64,000 nucleotides of DNA, from the NCBI RefSeq assembly GCF_014696715.1, contig NZ_JACJQO010000015.1, positions 124,001 through 188,000 on the forward strand, written 5' to 3'. Under the pieces are notes generated by a model. It saw only the letters and a program-made list of their open reading frames with translations. It made no database searches and was not told the origin of the DNA. The position numbers and the translations under genes were made by a program. Source of the DNA: Pseudanabaena sp. FACHB-2040. Its GTDB lineage: Bacteria; Cyanobacteriota; Cyanobacteriia; Phormidesmidales; Phormidesmidaceae. How positions within the stretch are numbered: the first letter of the stretch is position 1; each line of letters begins with the position of its first letter. Below are positions 8,628 through 17,710 of this stretch, one piece after another.

Positions 8628-9587
8628 CTAATTTCCTACGGCTTGCGGCAGTGCTGGGGCCAGTATTTGATCAATTTCCTTTAGTACGTCGTCGCTTAGG
8701 TGAATGCCAGAAGCGGCGGCGTTGTCTTCTACCTGCTCAGGGCGGCTGGCTCCGATAATGGCTGCTGATACTCGTTCATCGCGCAGCACCCAGGCCAGGG
8801 CTAGCTGGGCCATTGAGAGGTTGAGCTGCTGGGCGATGGGCTTGAGGTTTTGGACGGCGCTGAGAATACGATCGCTTCTCAAATTCTCCATGTAGCCATT
8901 CATTTGATCATTAGCGGCCCGAGAGTTTTGGGGTGGTGCTTCACCTGGCTTGTATTTGCCGGTGAGCACGCCCTGCCCCAAAGGCGACCAGACAATCTGG
9001 CCAATACCGTTGTCTGCACACAGGGGAAAGACCTCGGCCTCAGGCTTGCGCCACAGCATAGAGTACTGCGGCTGGCTGGAGACAAATCGCTCGACGCCGC
9101 TCATATCTAGAGCCGCCTGAATTTGGGCCGGGTTCCACTCGCTAAAGCCGATGTAACGGGCTTTGCCCTGCTGCACCACCTCGCTCAGAGCAGTCATGGT
9201 CTCTTCCAGCGGCGTATTTGTGTCGTAGCGATGGCACTGATAAAGATCAACATAGTCGGTGCGGAGACGCTGCAGCGAGGCGTCGATCTGCTTGCGGATC
9301 TGGGCTGCCGATAGGCCCTGATCGGTTGAAGACATGGGGAAGTAGACTTTGGTTGCGAGGACGTAGGAGTTGCGATCGCGCCCCTGCAACACTTCACCCA
9401 AGAACGATTCGGCAGCACCGCGCCCGTAGACATTGGCCGTGTCGATAAAGTTAATGCCAACGTCAAAAGCTTTGTGAACGCAGGCTGCGGCCTGCTGCTG
9501 CTCAACACCGCCCCCATAGGTTAACCAGGAGCCCAAACTGATTTCAGAAACCTTGAGTTCGCTGTTGCCAAGCTGCCGGTACTTCAT
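8628..9587 (-). CDS. Aldo/keto reductase
   Basis: 319 residues, the usual family length. The NADPH-dependent aldo/keto reductase fold is shown by the catalytic tetrad context: DTANVYG (Asp and Tyr near 50-55), ATKVYFP (Lys near 79) and QCHRYD (His near 119). The C-terminal NADPH-binding part has ASRPEQVEDN. The sequence type (MKYRQLGNSELKVSEISLG) is that of the KCNAB/YghZ-like group. Substrate unknown. Convergent with the GUN4-WD40 gene; likely monocistronic. Confidence 0.92.
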   Translation of the reverse strand: MKYRQLGNSELKVSEISLGSWLTYGGGVEQQQAAACVHKAFDVGINFIDTANVYGRGAAESFLGEVLQGRDRNSYVLATKVYFPMSSTDQGLSAAQIRKQIDASLQRLRTDYVDLYQCHRYDTNTPLEETMTALSEVVQQGKARYIGFSEWNPAQIQAALDMSGVERFVSSQPQYSMLWRKPEAEVFPLCADNGIGQIVWSPLGQGVLTGKYKPGEAPPQNSRAANDQMNGYMENLRSDRILSAVQNLKPIAQQLNLSMAQLALAWVLRDERVSAAIIGASRPEQVEDNAAASGIHLSDDVLKEIDQILAPALPQAVGN

Positions 9588-9728
9588 ACGCTAAAAGCCT
9601 TGGATTTGCCTATCCATCCTAGGAAGGCAGCCCGTTTACACCCCTCCGACTAGCGAGGGAGATTTTGGCTGGGGTGTTGGATCGCGCTGTGCTTGGCACC
9701 AATCTGCAAAGGCAGCCTTTTCAAGGGG

Positions 9729-10136
9729 CTAAATTCCGCCCAGCAGGGGATTGAGCAAGATGCCCAAAAAGGCCAATGTCCCCAAGATAGCTAAAACAAT
9801 GGATACCAAAAACGAGGGCGAACGCCGAGAGACATACATCAGGTCATCTCGCTGAATGCGGTGGAGTTGCCGCCGGTGGTCCATTGCGGCATAGAGCATG
9901 GCAACGGTGCCTAGCGCCACAAACGACAGGCCCAAAATCCGCGACAGCCGCACCGGAGTTTGATTGACGTTCAGGCCGTCTTGCAAAATGGTGACAAGGC
10001 GATCGAGGCCAAAGCCAAAGCTGATGAGGGACAGGGATGTGCGAATCCAGGCCATCAGCGTGCGCTCTTGGGCGGCGCGGTTGCGTTCTTTAGCCAGTTC
10101 AACGGCTAGGTTTGGGGTGGGATTGGCGTTATTCAT
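9729..10136 (-). CDS. DUF202 membrane protein, copy 1
   Basis: 135 residues with three membrane helices. It carries the DUF202 signature ELAKERNRAAQERTLMAWIRTSLSLISFGFG, here between residues 13 and 43. DUF202 proteins (YidH-like) are small inner-membrane proteins of unknown biochemical role. It diverges from the 10221 copy across 84 bp. Confidence 0.85.
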   Translation of the reverse strand: MNNANPTPNLAVELAKERNRAAQERTLMAWIRTSLSLISFGFGLDRLVTILQDGLNVNQTPVRLSRILGLSFVALGTVAMLYAAMDHRRQLHRIQRDDLMYVSRRSPSFLVSIVLAILGTLAFLGILLNPLLGGI

Positions 10137-10220
10137 AGGGGAAGGACAGAAGAAAATTACCGAAGAGCGTCAGCGGACCTGGAGACAGCGTAACCCGGCG
10201 ATTACAATCGGGTTGGATCT

Positions 10221-10649
10221 ATGTCGATACCAGCGATTGAAATAGCAACTGTGACTCCTCCTCAACCCAAACGCCCTACCGGAGCGACCAACGAGCTAGC
10301 CAAGGAGCGTAATCGGGCAGCGGCTGAGCGTACGTTGGCCTCGTGGATTGGCAATTGTTTGGCGCTAATTGGCTTTGGCATGGTTTTTGACCAAATCTAC
10401 ACGGAGTTGACTGTGCCATTTCCTATGGGACTAGCCCTGAGCGCTGGAAACATCCAAGCTCTGAGCCTGCTGTTTATCGGCACGGGTCTGTTGCTTCTGG
10501 TTTTAGCGCTAGCGCAGCATCGGTTAGCTGTCCAGGGCCTCGAACGGGAAGAATACGTGCGTCTGCCTATCAACGCTATGAATCGGATAGTGGTTGCAGC
10601 AGTAGTGCTGTTTGGGCTGATCAGCCTGGTTGAAATTTTGCTGCTGTAA
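10221..10649 (+). CDS. DUF202 membrane protein, copy 2 (divergent signature)
   Basis: 142 residues, three membrane helices. The entry motif NELAKERNRAAAERTLASW is conserved, but the usual AWIRTSL segment reads SWIGNCL, so the conserved Arg is missing. The rest (LIGFGMVFDQIYTEL and two C-terminal helices) is typical. Sandwiched between two oppositely oriented paralogues. Confidence 0.82.
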   Translation: MSIPAIEIATVTPPQPKRPTGATNELAKERNRAAAERTLASWIGNCLALIGFGMVFDQIYTELTVPFPMGLALSAGNIQALSLLFIGTGLLLLVLALAQHRLAVQGLEREEYVRLPINAMNRIVVAAVVLFGLISLVEILLL

Positions 10650-10682
10650 CGACTTGAGAAGCCAGACCACTAGAGTCTCCTG

Positions 10683-11093
10683 TCAAAAGACCGCTGCTTT
10701 GAGCGCGATGCCGACAAACGCGCCTATGCCGATGACGAGCAGCGCCACCGCCACAGTTGCCCCCAAAGGAGGACGGGAAGCGTATTGATACTCGGGCTGC
10801 TGCAGGCGCTGCATTTCCTGACAGTGATCAAGGGCTGCCATGATCACGGTAAAGGTGCCTAGCCCGACAAAGGTCAGCCCCAAAGAATAGCCCAGCCGCA
10901 CAGGATTAATCGTCTCGCTAAAGCGAGCCTGAAGCGCTACCGCGCCCTGGTCAATGCCAAAGCCAAAGCTGATCAGTATTGTGCTGGTGCGGATCCAGGC
11001 CAGCAGTGTGCGTTCTGCTGCTACGCGGTTACGCTCGCGGGCTAGCTCTGCCTGCCAGTCAATTGATTCGGGGCCGAGGGGGGTCATAGACAA
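10683..11093 (-). CDS. DUF202 membrane protein, copy 3
   Basis: 136 residues with an intact signature (ELARERNRVAAERTLLAW then IRTSTILISFGFG) and three membrane helices. It is closer to copy 1 than to copy 2 (shared GIDQGAVALQ versus GLDRLVTILQ region and NPVRLGYSLGL). Converges on copy 2 with a 33-bp gap. Confidence 0.85.
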   Translation of the reverse strand: MSMTPLGPESIDWQAELARERNRVAAERTLLAWIRTSTILISFGFGIDQGAVALQARFSETINPVRLGYSLGLTFVGLGTFTVIMAALDHCQEMQRLQQPEYQYASRPPLGATVAVALLVIGIGAFVGIALKAAVF

Positions 11094-11477
11094 ACGACCT
11101 CCGCACCTGCTTTCGGCTCCACGTATGCCTTTCGATATATAGACATTGCGCTAATCTTTCTCCACAGTCATTAGATATAGAAACATTTATATCAGCCTCT
11201 GAGATGCCGTCCCCTGAGCTGCTGCTGTGCCCAAGGCCGCTGATTGCTAACCGATCTGCTAGCAACCTGCTTCGAGTACTGTGGCCAGAGATGATGCGAT
11301 CGCAACCCCAGTTTGCCAATAAATGGGGCTTGCCCTTGCCCATTGTTGACGATCAGAAAAACATAGAGGTCGGCCCTAGTTCCTTGACCTTAAGCTCATG
11401 GATCCACCGCCCAGCCTCTTGAGCAATTTCAAAAAAGCGCTGCGAATTAAGCATTTCCAGGAGCAGGAGTAAAAAAT
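11094..11477. other. Intergenic region before the histidine kinase
   Basis: 384 bp of divergent promoter space. A HIP1 site lies near 11297, and AGGAG about ten bases before 11478 is the ribosome-binding site of the kinase. No gene is supported. Confidence 0.5.
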
Positions 11478-14400
11478 ATGAACGCAGTGCAGAGAGGGGC
11501 TGTTGCTGCAGCCCTTTTTGCCGGAGGGGGAGAAATGGGAACCCTGATTGGCTCCCATGATTGGTCACAGACTCCCCTAGGTCCGGTTGAGCACTGGTCT
11601 CAGAGCTTAAAAACTGCCGTTCGGATTATGCTCACCTCCCGCCAGGCCATGTTTGTCTGGTGGGGAGAAGAGCTGATCAATCTCTACAACGATGCCTACC
11701 AAGCCATTTTGGGCGGTAAGCACCCAATTGCCCTGGGCCAACCCGCTGCCGAGGTTTGGCACGAGATTTGGGATCAAGTGGGGCCTCGAGCAGAGCTGGC
11801 CATGCGCCAAAACGAGGGCACCTATGATGAAGCGCTCCTGCTGCTTATGGAGCGTAACGGCTATCCCGAAGAGACTTACTACACCTTTTCCTATAGCCCA
11901 GTCCCCAATGAGCAGGGAGATACCGGCGGCATCATCTGTGCCAATACCGACGACACTCAGCGCATTATCGGTGAGCGCCAGCTGGCCCTGCTCAAAGAAC
12001 TCGCTGCCAGCACAGCCGATGCCCGCACCTTTGACGCTGCGTGCACCCTCAGCGCTCACTGTCTAGCCAGCAACCCCTACGACTTTCCCTTTGCAGCAAT
12101 CTATCTAGTTGATTCACAGCAGCAGGCCACCCTGGCGGGCACCTGTGGCCTTGAGCCAGGCCATCCAGTCGCACCTCAGAGTGTCTCTTTGAGCGATGAG
12201 TCTTGGCCCTTTGCGACAGTCCTCGAAACCCACAAGCCCAGCTTAATCTCAGATCTCAGCAAGCGGTTTACCGACCTCCCCACCGGAGCCTGGGACCGTC
12301 CCCCTCAGCAGGCGGTTGTTGTGCCCATCTCCCCCACTGGACAGGCGGGCAAAGCAGGCATTTTGGTGGCGGGCCTCAACCCGTTCCGACTCTTTGATGA
12401 CAACTACCAGCGGTTTCTCAATCTAGTTTCAGCCCAAATTACCGCCAGCATTGCCAATGCCCAAGCTTATGAGGAAGAGCGCCAGCGAGCCGAGGCCCTA
12501 GCAGAAATCGATCGGGCCAAAACTGTCTTCTTTAGCAACGTCAGCCACGAGTTTCGCACACCACTGACTTTAATGCTGGGGCCGTTGGAGGAAGCGTTGG
12601 CGAGCTTGGGATGGGTGGATGAGTGGGAGAGTAGAAGAGTAGATGAGCCCCCCTCTACCCATCCACCCATCCACCCCTCTACTCATCTACCCATCCACCT
12701 ATCCACTCTGAAACACCAGCTCCAGCTCACCCATCGCAACAGCCTGCGCCTGCTGAAGCTGGTCAATACCCTGCTCGATTTTTCGCGCATTGAGGCCGGA
12801 CGCATTGAGGCGACTTACGAGGCGACCGATTTGGCCAGCTTTACAGCAGAACTGGCCAGTGTGTTTCGCTCTACTGTCGAGCAGGCCAGTCTGCGGCTGG
12901 AGGTAGACTGTCCGTCGCTATCCGAGCCGGTGTATGTGGATCGGGAGATGTGGGAGAAGATTATACTCAACCTGCTCTCTAATGCCTTCAAATTTACGCT
13001 TGCAGGCAAGATTCGGGTAAGTTTACATTGTGTGGAAAGAAGCGCGGGGAGCCAGATAGACGCGGAGCTACGGAGACACGGGAACGCGGGGAACCGAGCC
13101 GACGTGGGGGCAGCATTTCCCGATCTCTCTGCGTCTTCCCCACCTTGTGTAGTTTTAGAAGTCAGCGACACGGGCATCGGCATTCCCACCGAAGAAATTC
13201 CCCATTTGTTTGAGCGGTTTCACCGGGTCAAAGGGGCCCAGGGCCGCAGCTTCGAGGGGTCGGGCATTGGCCTTTCGCTGATTCAGGAGTTGGTGAAGCT
13301 GCACGGGGGCAGTCTGCAGGTCGAGAGTGTATTAGGTCAAGGCAGCACATTCACGGTATCGATCCCCATGGGGACTGCTCACTTGCCTCAGGAGCGGGTA
13401 AGCCAGGTGCGATCGCAAACCGTCATCGGCTCAGGGGCCATTCCCTATGTAGAAGAAGCTCTGCGCTGGCTGCCCGAATCTGCTCCAGATCCGTTAGAAG
13501 AGCAAGCCACCAATCTCCTTCCCACTTCGGCCTCCTGCCTCCCGACTCCTGCCTCTCATCGCCTCTCTGCCCGCATTCTCCTGGCTGACGACAATGCCGA
13601 CATGCGAGACTACGTGGGGCGTTTGCTGAAGCAGCAGTATGAGGTAGCGGCAGTTGCTGATGGCAAGGCCGCTCTAGCCACAATTGAGCAGCAGCGCCCC
13701 GACCTAGTGCTGCTCGATGTGATGATGCCAGAGGTAGACGGGTTTGGCGTCCTGCGACAGCTGCGAACCAACCCTAACACTTGCGACATCCCGATTATTC
13801 TGCTGTCGGCTCGGGCCGGAGAAGAGTCGCGCATGGAGGGCCTAGAAGCAGGCGCAGACGACTACCTGGTGAAGCCCTTTTCAGCCCGAGAACTGCTGGC
13901 GCGGGTTGAGGCCAGCCTCAAGCTAGCGCAGCTGCGGCGAGAAGCCACCCAGCGAGAACAAACCCTTAGACTAGCTGCAGAAACTGCGCAGCAAAGCGTA
14001 GAAAGCGTTTTATCAAGCATCAACGACGGATTTTTCATCCTCGACCGCAGCTGGCGCTTTACCTACTGCAACAGCCGCAACGCTGAGATTATTGGCCTTG
14101 CCCAAGAACAGGTGCTGGGCCAAGATGTTTGGGAGCTGTTTCCTGACGTGGTGGGCACTGAGGTCTATCGGCAATTCCAGCAGACAATGACTACCCAAAC
14201 AGCAGTGCAGTTTGAGTATTTTTACCCCACCTGGGAGCGCTGGTTTGAATACCGGCTCTACCCCTCTCCGGAGATGCTGACCGTCTTTGTCGCTGATGTG
14301 ACCGAGCGTAAACGTGCAGAAACTGCTCTGCAAGCCGCCGAAGAACGGCTGCGGGTGGCACTGCAAAATGCGCCTATCGCCGTCTTCAACCAAGATCAAA

Positions 14401-16871
14401 ACCTGCGCTACACCTGGATTTACAATCCTTCCCTTGGCTACCAAGCAGACGAAGTGCTTGGCAAACAGGACGCTGATCTGGTCTCTGCCGAGCAAGCAGC
14501 CGAGCTAACGCAGATCAAGCGCCAGGTCTTAAGGACAGGCGTCGGTACACGAGCAAACGTGCAGATCGCCCAAAATGGTCGAGATTCTTTCTTCGATTTG
14601 ACAGTAGAACCCCTATGGGGAGCTGACAACACCGTAGTTGGCGTGACCTGCGCCGCCATCGATATCTCAGAACTCAAGCAGACTGAGCTGGCCCTGCGCG
14701 AAAGCGAAGCCTTTAACCGGCAGGTGCTCGATAGCAGCAACGACTGTATCAAGGTTTTAGACCTGAAAGGGTACCTTCTATATATGGCCCCAGGGGGGCA
14801 GGCGCAGCTCAGTATTGCCGACATCAAGCCGTTCGTCAATTGTTCATGGATCGAGTTTTGGCAAGGGGTAGATCGGCAGGCGGCACTGATTGCGATGGAT
14901 GCTGCCAGAGCAGGGGGCGTGGGCACCTTTCAAGGCCACCGCCCTAGCGAAACCGGCGAGCCAAAATGGTGGGACAACAAGATAACAGCAATTCACGGAG
15001 CCACCGGACAGGTCGAACAGTTTTTGTGCATCTCTCGAGACATTACCGAGCGCAGGCTAGCCGAACTAGAGCGAGAGCAAACGCTGGCCCGTGAGCGCCA
15101 TTATGGCAACCAGCTACAGGGACTGACCACCGCCGCTCTAGCGATTAACTCTGCCCTGTCTGTGGAGGATGTCCTGCAGCTGATCACCGATCAGGCAGCA
15201 GCTATTGTAGGGTCTCACCAGTCCGTGACTAGCATGACTGTAGATCAAAATTGGGCCCAGGCTATTACCGCTGTTTACCTGTCCGATAAGTACGCACAGT
15301 GGCGAGACTACAATGAGAAATCTGATGGCTCCGGCATCTATGCCTGTGTCTGCCACCTCAACCGCCCCATGCGAATGACCCAGGCCGAACTCGAAGCCCA
15401 TCCCCGCTGGCGCAGCTTTGGTAAAGAGGGCCAAAATCACCCGCCCATGCGAGGTTGGCTGGCCGCTCCCCTGGTAGCCCGCGATGGCCACAACATGGGA
15501 TTGATCCAGCTTTCAGACAAACATGAGGGCGAATTTACCGCAGCAGACGAAGCAATTTTGGTGCAGTTGGCCCAAATGGCCTCGGTCGCCGTTGAGAATG
15601 CCCGGCTGTACGAAGCCGAGCAGCAGGCCCGCTCAGCCGCCGAAGCAGCCCGAGAAGAGGCGCAGGCCGCTAATAGGGTGAAAGATGAGTTTTTGGCAGT
15701 GCTTTCCCACGAACTCAGGTCGCCCCTCAACCCCATCCTCGGCTGGTCAAAACTCCTGCAGTCTAACCGACTTAGCCCGATTCAAACAGCCCAAGCCATC
15801 ACCGTCATTGAGCGCAATGCCAGACTCCAGTCTGAACTGATTGAGGACCTGCTCGATGTCTCTCGCATTCTGCAGGGCAAACTCAGGCTCACAATCAGCC
15901 CAGTCAGCCTAAGCTCGACCATCAGTGCTGCCATTGAAACAGTGCGGCTAGCAGCCGAGGCGAAGGGCATTGAAGTGAGGAGGCAGGAGGCAGAAGGCGG
16001 GAGTTCTCCGGTGCTTCACGCTCTCCGTCCGTTTTCCTCCCCCGTCACAGTTGCAGGCGACGCTACTCGCCTGCAGCAGGTGTTCTGGAATCTACTTTCT
16101 AATGCCGTCAAGTTCACCCCCGCAGGGGGTCGGGTTGAGGTGCGCCTAGAGTCTGTTGACCACCATGCTCAAGTCACGGTCAGCGACACTGGAGAGGGCA
16201 TCTCTCCAGCTGCTTTACCTAGGATATTTGACTATTTTCGACAGGCCGACAGCACAACGACGCGTAAGTTTGGCGGCTTAGGGCTGGGACTAGCCATTGT
16301 GCGGCATCTGGTCGAGCTACATGGGGGCACCATTTGGGCCGAGAGCCCAGGTGAGGGCCAAGGCGCGACTTTTACGCTGAGATTGCCGCTGTTTCGAGGC
16401 GGGAGTGCAGAAGCAGGGGAGGCATGCGATCGCAACTCCCCCTCTACTTCCCCTATCGCGCCCCTAGCTGGCAGGCAACTTCTAGTCGTTGACGACGAAA
16501 TCGATAGCCGCGAGTTTGTGGTCTTTTTGCTAGAGCAGGCCGGGGCCGAGGTTCGCTCAGCCGCAAATGCAGGCGAAGCCCTAGCAGCCCTGAGGCAGAC
16601 CCCCCCGGATGTGCTAGTCAGCGACATCGGTATGCCCGATTTAGATGGGTACATGCTGATCCGCCAGGTCAGAGCCCTGCAGCCAGAGCAGGGCGGGCAA
16701 ACCCCAGCAGTGGCCCTAACTGCTTACGCTGGAGAATTTGACCAGCAGCAGGCGATCCGGGCTGGATTTCAGCTGCACGTTTCTAAACCCGTGGAGCCGG
16801 ATGCATTGGTGAAGGCTGTTTGTAGCTTGATCAAGGGAGGGGACGCGGGGCGGGGAGATGGGGGAGCGTGA
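11478..16871 (+). CDS. Hybrid histidine kinase with two kinase cores and two receiver domains
   Basis: 1797 residues, no membrane segment. Domains in order: PAS-like 20-165; GAF 185-338; HisKA 346-455 with His357 (NVSHEFRTP); HATPase 500-640 (SDTGIGIP); receiver 697-815 with Asp747 (LLDVMMPE); three PAS regions about 840-1200; GAF 1215-1385; second HisKA with His1411 (LSHELRSP); second HATPase about 1525-1640 (SDTGEGISPAALP); final receiver 1665-1785 with Asp1716 (SDIGMPD). Both cores retain their phosphoacceptor and ATP-lid motifs, so both could be active. The protein looks like two hybrid kinases joined end to end. Several loops are encoded by simple repeats (see 12600-12708 and 13040-13140). 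It reaches the 3' end in a G-rich repeat that encodes the last residues. Ligands unknown. Confidence 0.93.
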   Translation: MNAVQRGAVAAALFAGGGEMGTLIGSHDWSQTPLGPVEHWSQSLKTAVRIMLTSRQAMFVWWGEELINLYNDAYQAILGGKHPIALGQPAAEVWHEIWDQVGPRAELAMRQNEGTYDEALLLLMERNGYPEETYYTFSYSPVPNEQGDTGGIICANTDDTQRIIGERQLALLKELAASTADARTFDAACTLSAHCLASNPYDFPFAAIYLVDSQQQATLAGTCGLEPGHPVAPQSVSLSDESWPFATVLETHKPSLISDLSKRFTDLPTGAWDRPPQQAVVVPISPTGQAGKAGILVAGLNPFRLFDDNYQRFLNLVSAQITASIANAQAYEEERQRAEALAEIDRAKTVFFSNVSHEFRTPLTLMLGPLEEALASLGWVDEWESRRVDEPPSTHPPIHPSTHLPIHLSTLKHQLQLTHRNSLRLLKLVNTLLDFSRIEAGRIEATYEATDLASFTAELASVFRSTVEQASLRLEVDCPSLSEPVYVDREMWEKIILNLLSNAFKFTLAGKIRVSLHCVERSAGSQIDAELRRHGNAGNRADVGAAFPDLSASSPPCVVLEVSDTGIGIPTEEIPHLFERFHRVKGAQGRSFEGSGIGLSLIQELVKLHGGSLQVESVLGQGSTFTVSIPMGTAHLPQERVSQVRSQTVIGSGAIPYVEEALRWLPESAPDPLEEQATNLLPTSASCLPTPASHRLSARILLADDNADMRDYVGRLLKQQYEVAAVADGKAALATIEQQRPDLVLLDVMMPEVDGFGVLRQLRTNPNTCDIPIILLSARAGEESRMEGLEAGADDYLVKPFSARELLARVEASLKLAQLRREATQREQTLRLAAETAQQSVESVLSSINDGFFILDRSWRFTYCNSRNAEIIGLAQEQVLGQDVWELFPDVVGTEVYRQFQQTMTTQTAVQFEYFYPTWERWFEYRLYPSPEMLTVFVADVTERKRAETALQAAEERLRVALQNAPIAVFNQDQNLRYTWIYNPSLGYQADEVLGKQDADLVSAEQAAELTQIKRQVLRTGVGTRANVQIAQNGRDSFFDLTVEPLWGADNTVVGVTCAAIDISELKQTELALRESEAFNRQVLDSSNDCIKVLDLKGYLLYMAPGGQAQLSIADIKPFVNCSWIEFWQGVDRQAALIAMDAARAGGVGTFQGHRPSETGEPKWWDNKITAIHGATGQVEQFLCISRDITERRLAELEREQTLARERHYGNQLQGLTTAALAINSALSVEDVLQLITDQAAAIVGSHQSVTSMTVDQNWAQAITAVYLSDKYAQWRDYNEKSDGSGIYACVCHLNRPMRMTQAELEAHPRWRSFGKEGQNHPPMRGWLAAPLVARDGHNMGLIQLSDKHEGEFTAADEAILVQLAQMASVAVENARLYEAEQQARSAAEAAREEAQAANRVKDEFLAVLSHELRSPLNPILGWSKLLQSNRLSPIQTAQAITVIERNARLQSELIEDLLDVSRILQGKLRLTISPVSLSSTISAAIETVRLAAEAKGIEVRRQEAEGGSSPVLHALRPFSSPVTVAGDATRLQQVFWNLLSNAVKFTPAGGRVEVRLESVDHHAQVTVSDTGEGISPAALPRIFDYFRQADSTTTRKFGGLGLGLAIVRHLVELHGGTIWAESPGEGQGATFTLRLPLFRGGSAEAGEACDRNSPSTSPIAPLAGRQLLVVDDEIDSREFVVFLLEQAGAEVRSAANAGEALAALRQTPPDVLVSDIGMPDLDGYMLIRQVRALQPEQGGQTPAVALTAYAGEFDQQQAIRAGFQLHVSKPVEPDALVKAVCSLIKGGDAGRGDGGA
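12600..12708. repeat. In-frame repeat insertion inside the first HisKA domain
   Basis: A G-rich block (GGGTGGATGAGTGGGAGAG) is followed by its C-rich complement type (CCCATCCACCCATCCACC and variants), together a long imperfect inverted repeat. It encodes about residues 374-410 of the kinase, rich in His/Pro/Ser/Thr, between the two HisKA helices. The reading frame is kept. Confidence 0.75.
13035..13145. repeat. In-frame minisatellite insertion inside the first HATPase domain
   Basis: The blocks GCGGGGA, GACGCGGAG and GGAGACACGGGAACGCGGGG match the intergenic minisatellite at 8403-8487. They encode roughly residues 520-556, between the strand ending SLHC and the ATP-binding motif VVLEVSDTGIGIP. 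The frame is maintained. Confidence 0.7.
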
Positions 16872-16908
16872 ACTTTTCGATTAACTCAGCTTTATTGAGC
16901 AGCCCATC

Positions 16909-17321
16909 TTACGAGGCTTTGATGGGCACGCTTTGCTTTGCCCATCTGCGGGGCTCACCTTCCTGCTTTCCTCGCGTCTTCCCCTTTCTGCGTTTCTCGC
17001 TTAATTCCCTCTGCCCTAGCCACTGCTCCACAGCCTGAGCTGCCATCGGTGGCGCAAACAAAAATCCCTGGCCAAACTCGCAGCCCAGTTCTCGCAGCCC
17101 CTCTAGATCGACGGAGGTTCCGATGCCTTCGGCAACGACATCCATACCTAGGCTGTGGGCCAGGGTTACGATCATCTGCACGGTTTCGCTGAAGCTACTA
17201 GGCACTTAATCACTACAGGAGCCTGGTCAGCTTCCCTTAGAGCACGGAAAACAAGGGTTTTGGAGCCACTGTACAGTTGTTTCAGCGAGCGATAGCCAAC
17301 AATGCTGGGCAGGAGATCCAC
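16909..17321 (-). pseudogene. Fusion pseudogene: Ser/Thr kinase 5' fragment joined to EAL-domain 3' fragment
   Basis: From GTG at 17321 the minus strand reads VDLLPSIVGYRSLKQLYSGS then TLVFRALREADQAPVVIKCL, the N-terminal glycine loop and beta-3 Lys region of the large cyanobacterial Ser/Thr kinase/AAA/GAF sensor proteins. Near 17203 homology stops and the frame runs into TGA. In another frame, 17205-16909 encodes the last strands of an EAL domain: MIVTLAHSLGMDVVAEGI, then LRELGCEFGQGFLF. The catalytic EAL and DFG-type motifs are absent. A deletion has therefore joined two unrelated genes. The extreme 3' end runs through a dispersed palindrome at 16921-16946. Not expected to be functional. 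Confidence 0.8.
16921..16946. repeat. Dispersed palindromic repeat, GATGGGCA...TGCCCATC type (copy 1)
   Basis: The 26-bp unit has arms GATGGGCA and TGCCCATC. The reverse complement differs by one base from the copy at 41571-41596, and similarity continues into flanking CAAAGCC. Here it supplies the stop-proximal codons of the EAL fragment. Confidence 0.75.
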
Positions 17322-17710
17322 AACCTATTTACCGAAATATAGAGCTCTGAGTCTAAAGCCTCTGGTGCCAATATACCTACTGATAGGATCAATCGCTGGA
17401 AGCAATTTGTAGAGTTTGGTCAAGCTGATGAGAACAGTCGCTAAAAATAAATTGTAGAGTTTTGGTCAAGTTGGGGAAAAGACCGTACTGCTGGGCCAGC
17501 GTTCGTTTCCTTAGCTGAAACCAGGGCATAGCAAAGGTTTTCAGCTAAAGCTAGGTGGGTATGGCTAGATACGTCCGTAGACCGACTCCGTAGATCTGCT
17601 GAGACCCTCTAAGTAGCTTCCACAGATTCCCGTAGAACAACGGTTTAGTCAACTTGCCTCTCGTCTGACAATGGGCATATCGCCTAAACCACTAGCCCCC
17701 GGAACCCAAG
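17322..17710. other. Intergenic region upstream of sigF
   Basis: 389 bp without a supported gene. A short direct repeat, TTGTAGAGTTTGGTCAAG near 17407 and TTGTAGAGTTTTGGTCAAG near 17452, is the only structure seen; it could be a regulator site or a small duplication. Confidence 0.45.

Noticed and set aside
11059-11343. 94-codon minus-strand ORF upstream of DUF202 copy 3
   Set aside because: Overlaps the DUF202 start, has no coding signature and lies in promoter space.
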